Below the pieces are notes generated by a model. That model did not search any database. It was not told where the DNA came from and saw nothing but the letters and a program-made list of their open reading frames with translations. This document shows positions 48,274-60,202 of a stretch of DNA of 64,000 bases, piece by piece. Every line of letters begins with the position of its first letter. Within the stretch, counting starts at the first letter, position 1. Position numbers and translations under genes: made by a program. Location of the stretch: the NCBI RefSeq assembly GCF_000516985.1, contig NW_006917094.1:1488001-1552000 (forward strand). The letters run 5' to 3'. The stretch is from Pestalotiopsis fici W106-1 (taxonomy: Eukaryota; Ascomycota; Sordariomycetes; Amphisphaeriales; Sporocadaceae).

Positions 48274-49914
48274 TTTGAATGTTCGTACGTACTACTAAAA
48301 CTGTGGATGCCAATTCTAAACTACACTAGTTCCAGTGGTCCCTTTGGCCCTCGGGGGACCGCTAGAGTTGCCCAGCAAGCCACACGCACCCTCTTTGCCC
48401 GTGACAACCATTCGCGTTCCTTGCTTCGCTAGCTGCGTGGAGAGGAGCTCATTAATAACCAGAAAGCTTGTGGGGCACCAAAGATAGAGGGCGCTCCCTC
48501 TCATCACGTCGAAATCTTGTTAGTGGACGGACGCCATGAAGGAAGCCAATTCTAGCTGACTTCTGGTACGGTGGTAGACGGCTGTAGTCATCTATCTGGA
48601 ATCGTTCTCGAAGTGCTGTAGCATCGCGGGAGGATCCCAGCTACTTGGGTAGCGCTATCGTCCGGCTTATTACCAGTCACTCGTCTTTACAAAAGAGGAA
48701 GCAGTTGGAAAACGGCCTCGCCGTATTTCAATTCAACCATTCAGATCGGAATCTCGATTGACGTAGGGGGTTTTTAAAAAAAGGACGCGGTCTTCTCGCG
48801 CATGCAATACCGTTGAGGTGCCTGAATCCTTGGAAGCCATCGTCCCTCTCGAGTCTCCTCCCTCTGCCGCACCCCCTGCAAGGACCGGTTGTTTTTCCAC
48901 GGACCAACAGCTACCCTGATCGCCGAAGGGCTCCGTGAGTCCCCGTGAAGATCAACACTCCCAGAGCAGCACAAGCCGCCTTCGGTTCTGAGCTCCAAAG
49001 GGTGAAAGGGATGCAAAGCCAGCAGAGCCTCCAGGAAAGGACAAGCTGGTGCGCGAAAAAGCCATTCCATTTCAGGCACTAGCCGGCCATTGCGAGAAAG
49101 AGACGACAGGGGACAGACATTTAGGACAGACAGGGAGCCCTGGTAGTGGACTGGCCTGGATACCTTAATGTACTCTGTTACAAGAAGAGCCAGCAGCAGG
49201 AAACTAAACCGACCAGGGGCGCTGGCATCAACACCCTCGACACTTTCGAGACAGATACCGCAACATCTCCAAACCACTTCGTCCGACTTCTACACCCAAA
49301 TTCTCACGCATCCGTCTCTCTTGGGCCTGTCTGCCTTCCTCTTGCATTCTGCTCACCTACCACAAGAGGCGCCCTTCAAAACGCTTGTGCCCCCGGACCG
49401 AGCGCTTCCATCTTGCAGACCTGCAGCCCTGCAGCCGCCTGCCTTTTCTCATTTTAAGTTTTACCCGCCGATACCTACCTGGCCGCCATTATAGGTACCA
49501 GCCAAAAATTCATCTGAAGCAAGATCGAGGGCAAAGCGAAGAAGCGCTTGTTTCTCAAACATCCTCACCACAAAATCTTGTGCAACCAGTGCCTCGTGAC
49601 TCTGAACCTGCTCAAGCGGTGGAGGGTCTGCTGTCTTGGATGTTTCAAAGTTAATTCATGCCTGCAGCTAGCTAGACTCGGATTCTCCATCTTTCGAGTC
49701 CTGTCAACTCACCGTCTATTCTATTGATACTGCTGCTGCTGCTTCGCAACTCCACAAAACTTTCATGATCGCGACTATTGTTGCCGATATTTCATACAAC
49801 TCGCGACGACATCATTTGCGCATGTAATCGCACTACACAACTAGAAACGACTCGGGCGAGGTTTGGAGAAGAAGGAAGGACTGGGAAAGCGATAAAAAGA
49901 AACAACAATCATCA

Positions 49915-51996
49915 ATGGCCACATACCCACGGGAGTCGGCTTTCATGCCGACTGTCAAATGCTCACAATGCGGTAATGAAGTCGAGATATCAATGATGGG
50001 CGAGCATGTCTGCAAAGCAGCCTCAAAACCAGAACGTTCGTACCACCCCAAGCAAGAGGTCCATCGTCGACCTAATGCACGTAACCTAGCCTTACTGACC
50101 AATTGACAGCGCCATTACCACAACCACCGGCCGGGTCAGACATGCTTACTGGCGCTTTCGCCTCACTAAAACAGACAGTATGGGGATTCGGCAGTCGTGC
50201 CGCGCCGCCCACAGTAGACACAAACGCAGCGAGTACGATACTAAAACGCCCCCCTCTAATATACCTCGGACTTTCATGCTGACATGCAACTAGATGAGGC
50301 CTTCTCCAAGCAGGACCAACTGACACCAGTGAGCGCTTCGACGGGCTCGAGAACCATTTCACCCAAAACGCCCAGTGGCCGGTTAGATAATGGCTCAAAT
50401 AGCGACGAATACTTTTCTCCCGCGATCGCAGACGCAGCTCAGAATGGGCGGCCAGGAGGTTATGGCGGATTTGGGGAGCCGCAGCCATATGAGCCGGAGC
50501 CAATGTACTACGGTTCAAGCCCTCAGAAGCAAGCGGCCGCTCCACAAGCTCCGCCAAGTCTATTGCAGAGGATGAACACCATCGCTCCAGGACCTTTTGA
50601 AATGAATAGAAAACCTGCGAGCAAGAATGCTTTTGCGCCACCCAGGAATGAGCAGGCACAAGCCCCGGAAACCTATGCGGAGGACGGGGGCATGCCGCGG
50701 GTCCAACGCAAGAACGGATATGGTGGATTTGGACCACCTCAGCAGGAACAGGACGCCAACTTTGAACCACGGCCATTTGGCACCAATCAACGTTCCGAGA
50801 CATTCCCTAAACAGAATCAAAGTATATATAATGACGTGCCTGAACGTCCGCCTTCGGCACCAGGCACACGACCGCAGCGTACGCTGAGGGCCCCCAGCGG
50901 AGATGGGTCGTTCATGACCAAGGATCGGCCGCCACGCCCATCGTTTGGCATGAAAGACACGAGCCGCCCTCCACCACCACGAAAGAGTCTGATCCCACCA
51001 GCAGGAACAGCGGGTAGTGGTGCGAACATAAACCTGGCCGCTGAGTTTGGCATTAGCAATCCCTATCATACGCCCTCGGACTCCCAATCGTCAAACAACT
51101 CAGGCTACAGTATGTCGCAGGCGAGTCATACGAGCTCTATCTCGAGCCCACCTCGTTCTGTCAGCTCTAGGAGAAAACCATCAGATACCTCTGCAAACTT
51201 CGATTCCCTTATGAACGACCTCCAGACATCCATGGATTCGTTCAACCCCGACTTATCTGCTGCTGAACCTGAACAGGCTGAACAGACTGCCAGCCCTTCT
51301 GAAGAGATGCGCTTCGATCCAGCCATTCAAGGGGGACGAGCTCCTCCCAGACCAAAATCGCCATTGGCATCTCCGATCGAGCCATTCCCGGATCGCGTAG
51401 ACCCTGCTATCCAGAGTGCCCGAAGCCGCTCGCCGGACCGTAAAGCCCATATGAAGCAACCATCCGTGGGCCGCTCGCGCGGAAATTGCAAGGCGTGCAA
51501 GCTGCCAATCACTGGAAAGTCCATCTCATCAGCAGATGGTCGTTTGACCGGCCGTTACCACAAGGCCTGTTTTGTCTGTACAACCTGCCAGAGCCCCTTT
51601 ACGTCTGCAGAATTCTACGTGCTTGACGACAAGCCCTATGATGCTGGGTGTTACCACCGACTGAATGGTAGTTTGTGCACAACCTGCGGCTATGGTATTG
51701 AGGGCCAGTATCTCGAGGACGACTCTGCGCATAAACACCATCCCGGTTGCTTCCGCTGCGGCGACTGCCGCAGGCCTTTACATGACGGCTACTTTGAAGT
51801 CAATGGCAGGGCCTACTGCGAACGAGATGCCTGGAGACGCGTCCAACCACCACCTATGGCGCCATACGGGCGTGGCGGTATGAGACCGCCACCGCCTAAT
51901 GGCAGCCGTTTGGGACTTCCCGGCGGCAGCCGACTCGCTCCTCCCGGTGGAAGACCGAGGATGGAAAAGAGAATGACAAGACTAGGCATGATGTAA
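49915..51996 (+). CDS. LIM domain protein (paxillin-like, Pxl1-related)
   Basis: Adaptor with C-terminal LIM zinc domains; fungal paxillin-like proteins act in actin organisation, polarity and the cytokinetic ring. Three exons, 49915-50035, 50110-50232 and 50294-51996, encode 648 aa. The N-terminus MATYPRESAF leads into a small CxxC...HxxC unit (CSQCGNEVEISMMGEHVC). Residues ~80-475 are a low-complexity Pro/Ser/Gln linker with repeated GGYGGFG-like motifs. LIM1 spans about 480-539 (CKACKLPITGKSIS ... YHKACFVCTTCQSPF ... GCYHRLNGSLC) and LIM2 about 542-594 (CTTCGYGIEG ... HHPGCFRCGDC ... CERDAW). The tail is Gly/Pro/Arg-rich. The first intron has an unusual GTTCGT donor but is required for frame. 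The upstream leader is long, with several possible upstream ORFs. Confidence 0.9.
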
Positions 51997-54858
51997 CTTG
52001 TCCCAGAATTACGACAAGATTGCCTTGCCTCTCATACCCTCTCGCTTACATTTTTTCTTTTGCTTTGTTAAACCGCCTTTTGAGTTTCGAGCACGCGCCT
52101 GTCCCTTACCTCACGTTTTAATCCCATCATGAGCGCGAACATCGATTTTTTTTTTGGACACATTGTGTTCACATTTTGGAGTTCTGGAGATCTATTTGGG
52201 ACGCATTGCATTGCTTGCATATACCCAGGACTTTCTTTTCGACTATATACCCCCCATTTTGTAAATGGGTTTGTTGCATTCTGCTTCGGCATCATATTGA
52301 GTATCATTCGCGTATGACTTTGGCACCGGATCTATGCCGGGTCATGCTGCATGGAGATGCACTTAATTATACGGGAGGTTGGACAGGTTGACCCCATATC
52401 CTAAGGGTGGACGCTATCAAGGAAACGGAAGTAACGGGATTGTGTTGGCAATATCGATATAGATGAGTAAACACTTGCAGGAAAAGCTACATGAGAGGGT
52501 CTCATGCTGCTGCTGCTATGGAACAGAGGCTCAGCAGATGAACATGCCAGGAAGACAAAATAAAGATTTTACTTGATAACAGTTCAAGATGTTTGTCCAT
52601 GGTTGTAAGCAAAGATCGCAGATTTGGCCATGGTATGCGTACTATAACGGTAGTACGTGAATACCAAGCACTTTATCGTCCACAGTAAATCGATTCTTTC
52701 GAATAGAATTTATACAATACGTATTATGTAATTTCACGGCCCTATGCTAGGTTTCAGGTACACTCTACTCTACTCTAGCACGTCGATAATACGTATCGAG
52801 TTATCCACCAGAGCAAGCCACTTTTGATACGAATGGAACCTAGCTACGACGACTTCGTATGTAGTTGGCATTTCAACAATAGAAACAGACTATTGAGCGG
52901 CCCCTACCAGAAAGCGCCGGAGCAACAACGCAATTGACACTGCTTAGCCTCCGGTGCTAGATCGCGGACCGGGTTGATCATTGATTCCAACCTGTAATAT
53001 GTATCCGTCCCCAACCACGCCTCTCACTTACCTTGACATGATCCCCCTTTGAGTCGAAGCCTTGGCCTAAGATGGAGATGCCAGGGTGTCAGGGTGTCAG
53101 GGTGTTGCTAAGAGTAATTGAGAGTTAGGCTCAAATATGGCGCATCGTGCTGCTGTGTACTATGTAGGCGTCGCTGTCAAATGACAATACAATTGGTCCA
53201 AAATACTGGGCACAGCTATGCTACCTACTAAATGACACTTGTAAGAAATGCTCGCTCGCTGCCTCTCTTGTAGCACCTGTTTACTCATGTATTTTACAAG
53301 GCAATTTTGGCAAGGGAGAGAAACTTGATGACGATTGGAGCTCGTCACTTTCCATCCACATGCGCCGCCGTCATCAATCCCTCTGCAAATCCTGGGGTAC
53401 GGGGGCTCAAGGGGCCTGATTGCACTGCCCCTGGTCTTGTTTGATGCAGACCTGCAGTTGGTTCTACGCGCATACGGCGGCGGGTGCATCACAATGGCTG
53501 TGGCGGTCAAGCATCGTTTGGGCTTTGGCATACCTCTAGGGAGACTGTCGTTCGCGGGGTAGTACATTTTTGAAACTGGCCAAATGGATTCTTTGAAAAT
53601 TTCGACGTCTGTGATTATTTATGCGAACAGCATCAGTGCTCCTTTGTACTGGTATTGGCAGCTAAAATGTAATCGAGTAACAGTGTTAGTGGCTATATAT
53701 ACTACGTACAGTGAGTTACGTTCCCCATCATGTCCGTTTTGTAAGTACGCAGGCCGTACCCTCAATTGAAAACATGGTAAAGGTCGACGAGTGCGAGGTA
53801 CTAAAGCATACTTTCTTTACGCAGGCGGAGCAGAAGCGCCTGTTTCATATCCATCTGCAAGCCATTAGCAAGGCAAGCAAGGCTTTTGGGTCGGCATTGT
53901 TTTGTCTTACCCTGTATGACAAGCTGTTCATCGCGACACAAGGAGACCTCGGGGAGTCGAGAGCACAAGTAGCAAACAATTGACTGGGTGGCTTTTTATT
54001 CGTCCATACACCAAGACTTGACAATTAAGAGGCAATGTAGGAGGTCATGGCGTAATTTGGTCTACAGGCGTTGATGTATTTCAACCCGATTCCTAGCAGA
54101 ATCACATCAAAAGGATGATAGCTGGGACACAGAAACATTACAACCTTTGAGAGTGTTACTGGACTATGTCAGACGGGACAGCACTGCTGCGTGCTTGATA
54201 GACTGGGGTACCCCGTACTAATAATACACAGTCCGTCCGCTTTCAAAAGTTTATGTAGGTACTGTACGACCTACCTATACGCTAGGCGGGGCGGGGAGGT
54301 TGTGCCAAACAGGTCCCCTACTCCACTAATTGGTCGGCTCAGCCAGGCACTTGAGACTCACTATTTGTGAATTATGATTGCATCCCACACGGACGAAACG
54401 GCATCCACCAACCATCCATCGCCATATTCCTTCTATGACTGTGTCGAAAGTCATGGTGATTTTTCTTCTCTGAGCCGTCATTGTTTTGTCAATCTGGGCA
54501 TCTCTTCATTCCTGAGAAACTGTCACCGCATCTAGACGTGGGCATCAATATCGCCAACCAATACTCTCCCCCTCTTGCCTCTGTATTGGTCTTCCTCGAG
54601 AAGTCCGTCCGTTCCTTAGCAATACACGATTCAGTGACGGCCCCTTTCCCTCCGCGACCACGCATTCCAGCACCGGCGTCCGCTGACGTCCATTTCATCA
54701 CCCAGGAAACCCAACCTTTCCTTTTCCCGTCGTATTTTATCCCGTGATATATATGCGACCATCTGCGATTCTGTAGGGAACGAGCGCGATCGGAGTGGTT
54801 GTCTAAACGTCGGGGCGGCATTGACTTTTCGAATGATTGCACTGCTACGTAATCAACC
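51997..54858. other. Intergenic, LIM to DUF3405 gene
   Basis: No confident gene. A plus-strand frame near 53769-53983 (Met in SIENMVKVDECEV, about 70 aa) and frames near 53160-53567 lack recognisable motifs. Three tandem copies of CAGGGTGT lie at 53082-53105. Confidence 0.55.
53082..53105. repeat. Tandem 8-bp repeat, three copies
   Basis: CAGGGTGT repeated three times without mismatch. Confidence 0.95.
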
Positions 54859-57259
54859 ATGTTGACGGTCCAACCACGCCGGCTACTGTCGCGGCCCAAG
54901 GGCATCTTGGTTATCGCGATCTTTCTAGCATCCTTCTACTGGCTGTTCCTCACTGGCGACTCAGCAGGCCCGATTCGCAGTGCCGACCTGCCGTCAGTTG
55001 GATCTGCAGGACATGCAGCACCGTTTGCACCAGTTGCCCCGGATGCGGGCACCGCACAGCCCGCGCAGCCTGCACAAAACCCCATAGAAGGCGACACGGG
55101 CAAGAGTACGGGTAAGATCACAGAAGGCTCTATAAAACAGAGCCAAGAAGACAAGGAAAAAGAACGGGAAAGACAAAAGGAGAAGGAGAAGGAGGACCGC
55201 GATCGATTCGAAGACAAGCTGCGCAAGGATTTCGAGAGCGAGAGCGAGACGCTTGCAGCGTAAGTTGGGTGCGGCGCAGTATATCCCTGTGCAGCAAAAA
55301 GTTCTCGACTGTATCGTTATTTGCTGACGAACCACTCATCTCCGCAGTGATCCCAACGCCGGCGCCATCTATGGGTTGACCCTGGCGACATTGTCCAACA
55401 AGGATGCCGACCGAAAACTAAAGTACGACGCCGCGTTGAAGCCGGCCCAGACCAGCTTCGGATTCAGCGCCGACAAACCTCGCATTTACGATCCCTACCC
55501 GACCTACAATGATGCAAAATGGAAAGCATTGAAGCGAGCCGAGTTTGTGACCTGCAACGGCCCAGATGGTGTGCCCATCGAGGACATCATGGTCTTCAAA
55601 GGGTCTCCTCACTCCATGCCGGCGCCTGGCTTTGGTAGTTATGATGTCCTGGACATGGATCAGAACCTCTGTTTTGAACGCCAAACTCGACTCGGTCCTT
55701 ACGGTTATTCGCAGGCAGGCAAGTATGCCAAGACGTCTGAGGACTGGAACAGTGTCAAATGGGGCCAATTGCAAGAGCTGTGCCTAGAGAAGAACCAAGC
55801 CAGATTTCATGCCAAGGGCGCTTCGAACCCTTACCTAGAAGCCATATACAGCAGAGATAATCGCACAGACGCGAACAGCTCCGACGAGACCGAGGACAAT
55901 GATGGAGAGCTCAAGAGAGGATCAGGATCGAGCAAAAACGATGCAAGCACCAAGCCCAAACTCAGGCGTCGACTATCTACGCAGCGCCTGACCGAGTCGA
56001 GCAAGGATATTGTCAAAGAAGAGCGAACTGCTTTGCTCATCCGTACATACACTGGGAAGACATACAGCGAGAACGACATTCAGATTGTCCGTTCGCTGGT
56101 CACAGAGTTGTCACTGCGCACTGGTGGCCAATATCAGGTTTTCCTCTTCGTCCAAGTCAAGGATGAATCCGCCGATATCTGGCGAAACGAAGCAACCTAC
56201 CAACGAGTCCTTCGCAGCGCGGTACCTCAGGAATTTGTCGACATGACAATCCTTTGGAATGATGAAGCCACGCAGTCTACATACCCGAAGCTGACAGGCG
56301 ACCAAGCCACCGTTCACTTTGCCCAGTGGCTGTCTGTGCAAAAGTTTGCACAAGAGTATACAGAGTTCGACTACGTTTGGAACTGGGAGCTCGATTCGCG
56401 CGTCACTGGCCATCACTATGAGTTCCTGGAGAAGCTGATTGCCTTTGCCAAGAAGCAGCCTCGTCGCGGTCTGTGGGAGCGCAACGAGCGTTACTACATT
56501 CCTGGAGTCCATGGTGATTATGACACGGACTTTCGGGAGGAGGTCGAGAGCCATGCTGTGAACGGTTCGGTCTGGGGGCCTCCCAATCTGCCATTCATCA
56601 AACCGGTCGGGCCGAAGCCACCAGTGAAGAAGCCGGAAGACGACAATTACGAGTGGGGTGTTGGAGAGGAAGCTGATCTGGTCACTCTTGCGCCGATATT
56701 CAACCCTATTGACAGTGGTTGGATCATGGGAAACGACATCCTAGGATACAACGACTCGACTCACGATTCCCTCGACGTGCCACGGCGGGCAACTATAATC
56801 ACTCAGTCCCGGGTCTCGAGGCGTCTGTTGAATATCATGCACGTCGAGAACTTGCGTGGAAACCATGTTTTCTCGGAGATGACGGCGCAGACTGTTGCTC
56901 TGCTTCACGGCCTGAAGGCGGTATACGCCCCTATCCCGGTCTTCTTCGATCGCCCTTGGTCAAGCAAGCAGCTGGCCAAGTGGTTCAACGGTGGTAATAA
57001 TGGCGAAAGCGGCGGTGTTGGCAGCGCCATGGGCTGGGGACAGGAAGCTCGTTTCGCAGGGAGTACGTGGTATTATCGCGCAAACCCCCCTCAACGTATG
57101 TACCTCAACTGGATGGGCTGGGAGGACACTGAAATTGGCGGGCCTGACTGGGAAGACTTGTACGGGCGTCCTTGTCTCCCGCCCATGATCCTGCATCCGA
57201 TTAAAGATGTGGAAGAGACGGAGCCGGGCCATTCGAGCGAGTCGAGGCTGCCGTATTGA
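54859..57259 (+). CDS. DUF3405 type II membrane protein
   Basis: Two exons, 54859-55259 and 55348-57259 (88-nt intron, GTAAGT...CCGCAG), encode 770 aa. A signal-anchor helix at about 16-33 (GILVIAIFLASFYWLFL) after a basic N-terminus suggests a type II Golgi or ER protein. A Pro/Ala region and a charged Lys/Glu coiled-coil stretch (about 95-132) form the stem. The lumenal domain matches the fungal DUF3405 family: RTALLIRTYTGKTYSENDI, then FDYVWNWELDSRVTGHHYEF near residue 474, RRGLWERNERYYIPGVHG, RLLNIMHVENLRGNHVFSEM and the terminal LPPMILHPIKDVEE. The W-N-W-E-x-D segment is reminiscent of a glycosyltransferase acidic motif. That activity is inference, since the family has no established reaction that I can name. 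Confidence 0.9.
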
Positions 57260-59368
57260 GTTGAGAAACGGCACGACCAAGATCACTCTGGCGTAACGTT
57301 GGATTTAGTGCATAGCCCTGGCTCGACGTCGGAGTTTACTGCTCACGTATTAGGTCATATGGCACATGGATCAATGGCACTAAGCCTCACAGAGGCATAA
57401 GAGGTATAGAAACCCAAGAGCAGCAACAAAGTTGGCAAGATGATTGTGAGGAGATATCCGCGTGTTTCAACCAAATTTTCGGCATTGGGTACGGCGTTAT
57501 CAGGTGTCTTGAGGGATGTTCCATGATCGAGATTCCAATCCTCACTTTAGCATTATGCATCTGGAGAAAGCCATAGGTAACAATCTGAATTATTCTAGTA
57601 CAAAAGAGATCTGGAGCACATTTACGGCATTGCAGTATTTTGCGAGAGCTCATGTTGTTATTGAGGGTGCCTCTTGAATTATTCACCGATCGACTCATCC
57701 GTCGCAGTCTGCCATGGTTCCAAAAGAGCAATGTGCACCATGACCTCGGACTGTCCGGGCACGCCTTTTTTTGACACAGCCGCGAAAGCAATTCCAGTAA
57801 AGAGCGGACTCGTAAACAGGGTTGGTAGGTGGTCACAACGGGATCTGAACGGGATGTGGGTGTTCCGCAACATCTGACGGTCTTGGCTTCGGTATCGGGC
57901 TCGCAATCGGCCTCTCTTTCTCTCTAATCGGAACCCATCGCGGTGATACAATCCCAGTATAACATAAGATGAAGATTATTAGATGAAATTCAGGGCCGGC
58001 TATCAAGTTGTGAAGAGACAGTTGCCCGGATAGCCTCGAGACTTAGTAATCGCCCGCTTCCGCCCGGGGGGGCATTGTTCACGAGACCGTGGGTATCCGG
58101 TCGTATCACTGGCATCGTGTTCATAATGGAATCATATATACTCATGGCGAAAAAAAGAGTTACCAGCATGATCACGTAAGCGCTGCGATTACAGACGACA
58201 ATGAGCGTTTCAGAGGCCAGATGGGGTGTGCGCGTGTCTTCAGCCTGGAGAGAAATGAACCTATGGTAAATAAGAAAGTAAAGAAAGGCGTATAGAATAG
58301 GCATTTACCGCCATGTCGTACACGCAATCATGTGGTCTTGTGCGTATTTTCTGCACCAATCTTATGGCATGACGAGCATATTCGTTGCATAGTAGGCGGA
58401 CGGGAACAAGTGTGCTTATTACCCACATGTATGTCAGACCGTCACTCGGTTACACGAGGGGCAAGAGTACATTAAGGTAGGTACACATGTAGTTTTTGTG
58501 GCTGTACCCGCCACCTTGCTTACCCTTGGCTGGCAATGCAAAAAAATCTCACGCCTCTTTTTTTCTTTTTGCTTTTTCTTGAAAGGTCATGCATCCTAAA
58601 AGTCCTCGACAGTGACTACTACTTAATGCCCGCCAGGGAGAAGCGAGAGGTGAATTAGAAATGATTCATGCTACCTTAGTCTCCGCTGCTCCCCGCGTGC
58701 ACGCAACGCGCCGCCATGCGACTCAGCTTGCCACGGAAAACCCATTGCGCTGGCTGACGAAGAGTCTTTTTGGATTATTCAAGTGGTCAGCCACCCCAGC
58801 AAGCACGAGGAGGATGTCTTTCGTGAGAAAATCAAACGTGGTATTCGTAGTATAGATGTAACATTTGTGACGATCAGCCCGAGAGCGGAGAATGGTGCCC
58901 TTGGTAGTAAGTAGTAATAGCAGAAGTAGGAGCAGTTTGGACTCTATCCAGCTGGCTGAGCTGATCAATACCCAGCGCCAAGGAGGAGTCGTAACGTGGT
59001 GTCTTTGGTCGAGAGACGGGGCCAATAAGTTCCCTACAGAATACATGGCAGGGGGTTATGGCTCAACAGGGAAGACATTCAAGTGGATCGCAGCAATAGG
59101 CTATCTCAATATACTTGATGACAGTTTTGGTGAACCCGGCAAGGCACATAATCATCAACCTCCCCGGTCGGCTCTCTTTTTTCTCTAACAAGATGACTTA
59201 TAATTAGTCTTTGTGACATCAAATAAGAGTTAGCTTCTTTTTATATCCACCTGGATCTAACGATAATATTTAGACAATATCTCGACCCATATTCCTCCAC
59301 GCCGCCAACAACGTCTTCTGCAGCTTAATCAGTGATCACTTATCTCATTGAAGAATTTGTTACTTATT
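57260..59368. other. Intergenic, DUF3405 to Zn2Cys6 gene
   Basis: It contains one low-confidence minus-strand gene model (57990-58428). Minus-strand frames at 57.68-57.95 kb (with FTSPLFTGIAFAAVSKKGVP) might be its downstream exon, but no joining was found. The rest shows nothing beyond short T tracts near 58550. Confidence 0.55.
57990..58428 (-). CDS. Possible small membrane protein, two exons
   Basis: Exon 1 (58309-58428) starts MWVISTLVPVRLLCNEYARH and ends RTRPHDCVYDMA. A 64-nt intron (58245-58308, GTAAAT...TTCTCTCCAG) joins it in phase to exon 2 (57990-58244), giving 124 aa. Exon 2 has a hydrophobic segment around SAYVIMLVTLFFAMSIYD and a polar C-terminus. The splice signals and unbroken frame on both sides support a gene, but the composition is not diagnostic and no family is recognised. 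An alternative start inside the intron (ATG at 58304) also gives an open frame. It could continue into frames further downstream. Confidence 0.33.
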
Positions 59369-60202
59369 ATGACAACATCGCAAGGACACAATCGACGCTC
59401 TTCTAGCCCACCGCGGAGGCAGAGAGCCTGCCAGCCGTGCTCGAAAGCCAAAGCGCGTTGCAACTATCCAGACAATGACCTCGCAAGTGGATGTGATCGG
59501 TGAGTAGTTCCTGTTCATTTGCATGCACTTGGTCCTCTGTGAGCGCTTCCTGTAAACATTGTTGCTAACCTTGACGGTTTCTAGTTGTCGCCGCGTCATG
59601 ATATCCTGCGTTCCACAAACTACAAAGTTTATAAGGAGGCCTAGGCAGTTGAAACCTGATTCAAGGTGCGTTATAAAGTGATTTTGCCCACAGGCCATCT
59701 GTGAACTCCTTTGTCACTTGTATCGGCCTCTCGGAAATTGTTCGATGGTATTCTGACATCATGATCTAGCCGTCCAAGTTCTGCAGAACCGAGTGTCACT
59801 TCACCGTCAATGGAGGCATATTCAGAGACCTCTTCGGAACAACCTGTATCCTCGAGCGAAAGTTACGGGCCTGATGATGGGTCTACTATAAACACATCAG
59901 CACCGATGACGATGCTCAGCAACTACGACGACAATGACCAGAGCTTTTTGCAGCCTTACTACCAGAGCGTTTATCACCAACCTGTACAACAGTATCTCTC
60001 GATGCCGGAAATGATACCTCAGAGTATGTATCAAGGCGGTGCACAAAACTACACCAACTCCCCATTTCCACGAAACCACGACACGACAACATGGGCACAG
60101 ACAAACCAGATGGTCATGCCATTCAGCAGTCCGTCTTGCGAATTCGGGATTCCCTTGACTACCGCCAACCAGGAATTCCTCTACTGCACGCAACATCCCT
60201 GA
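59369..60202 (+). CDS. Short Zn2Cys6 transcription factor
   Basis: Three exons, 59369-59499, 59585-59665 and 59770-60202, encode 214 aa. The first two supply a complete binuclear zinc cluster at about residues 21-52: RACQPCSKAKARC, then GCDRCRRVMISC, with spacing C-x2-C-x6-C-x10-C-x2-C-x6-C. The intron splits the cluster right after CDR. Basic residues flank it (HNRRSSSPPRRQR before, KFIRRPRQLKP after). The remainder is Ser-, Gln- and Tyr-rich and acidic, like a short activation domain (DDNDQSFLQPYYQSVYHQ). No fungal-specific transcription factor middle region is present, so this is much shorter than typical family members. Targets are unknown; no adjacent pathway genes suggest one. Confidence 0.85.

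Larger units (their letters stand above)
44729..49914. other. 5.2-kb intergenic region, INO1 to LIM gene
   Basis: The left end is the INO1 promoter. A possible minus-strand membrane-protein gene lies at 46.0-46.9 kb. Hydrophobic minus-strand frames at 47.6-48.1 kb do not connect into a model. A (CAAT)5 repeat is at 48253-48273. The last ~750 bp, rich in C/T then CA, looks like the promoter and long leader of the LIM gene. Confidence 0.6.

Noticed and set aside
48774..49277. 167-codon minus-strand ORF
   Set aside because: Lies across the promoter and leader of the LIM gene; low-complexity and without motifs.
53711..53983. 90-codon plus-strand frame
   Set aside because: The given start is a non-ATG codon; from its first Met about 70 residues remain, with no family resemblance or splice support.
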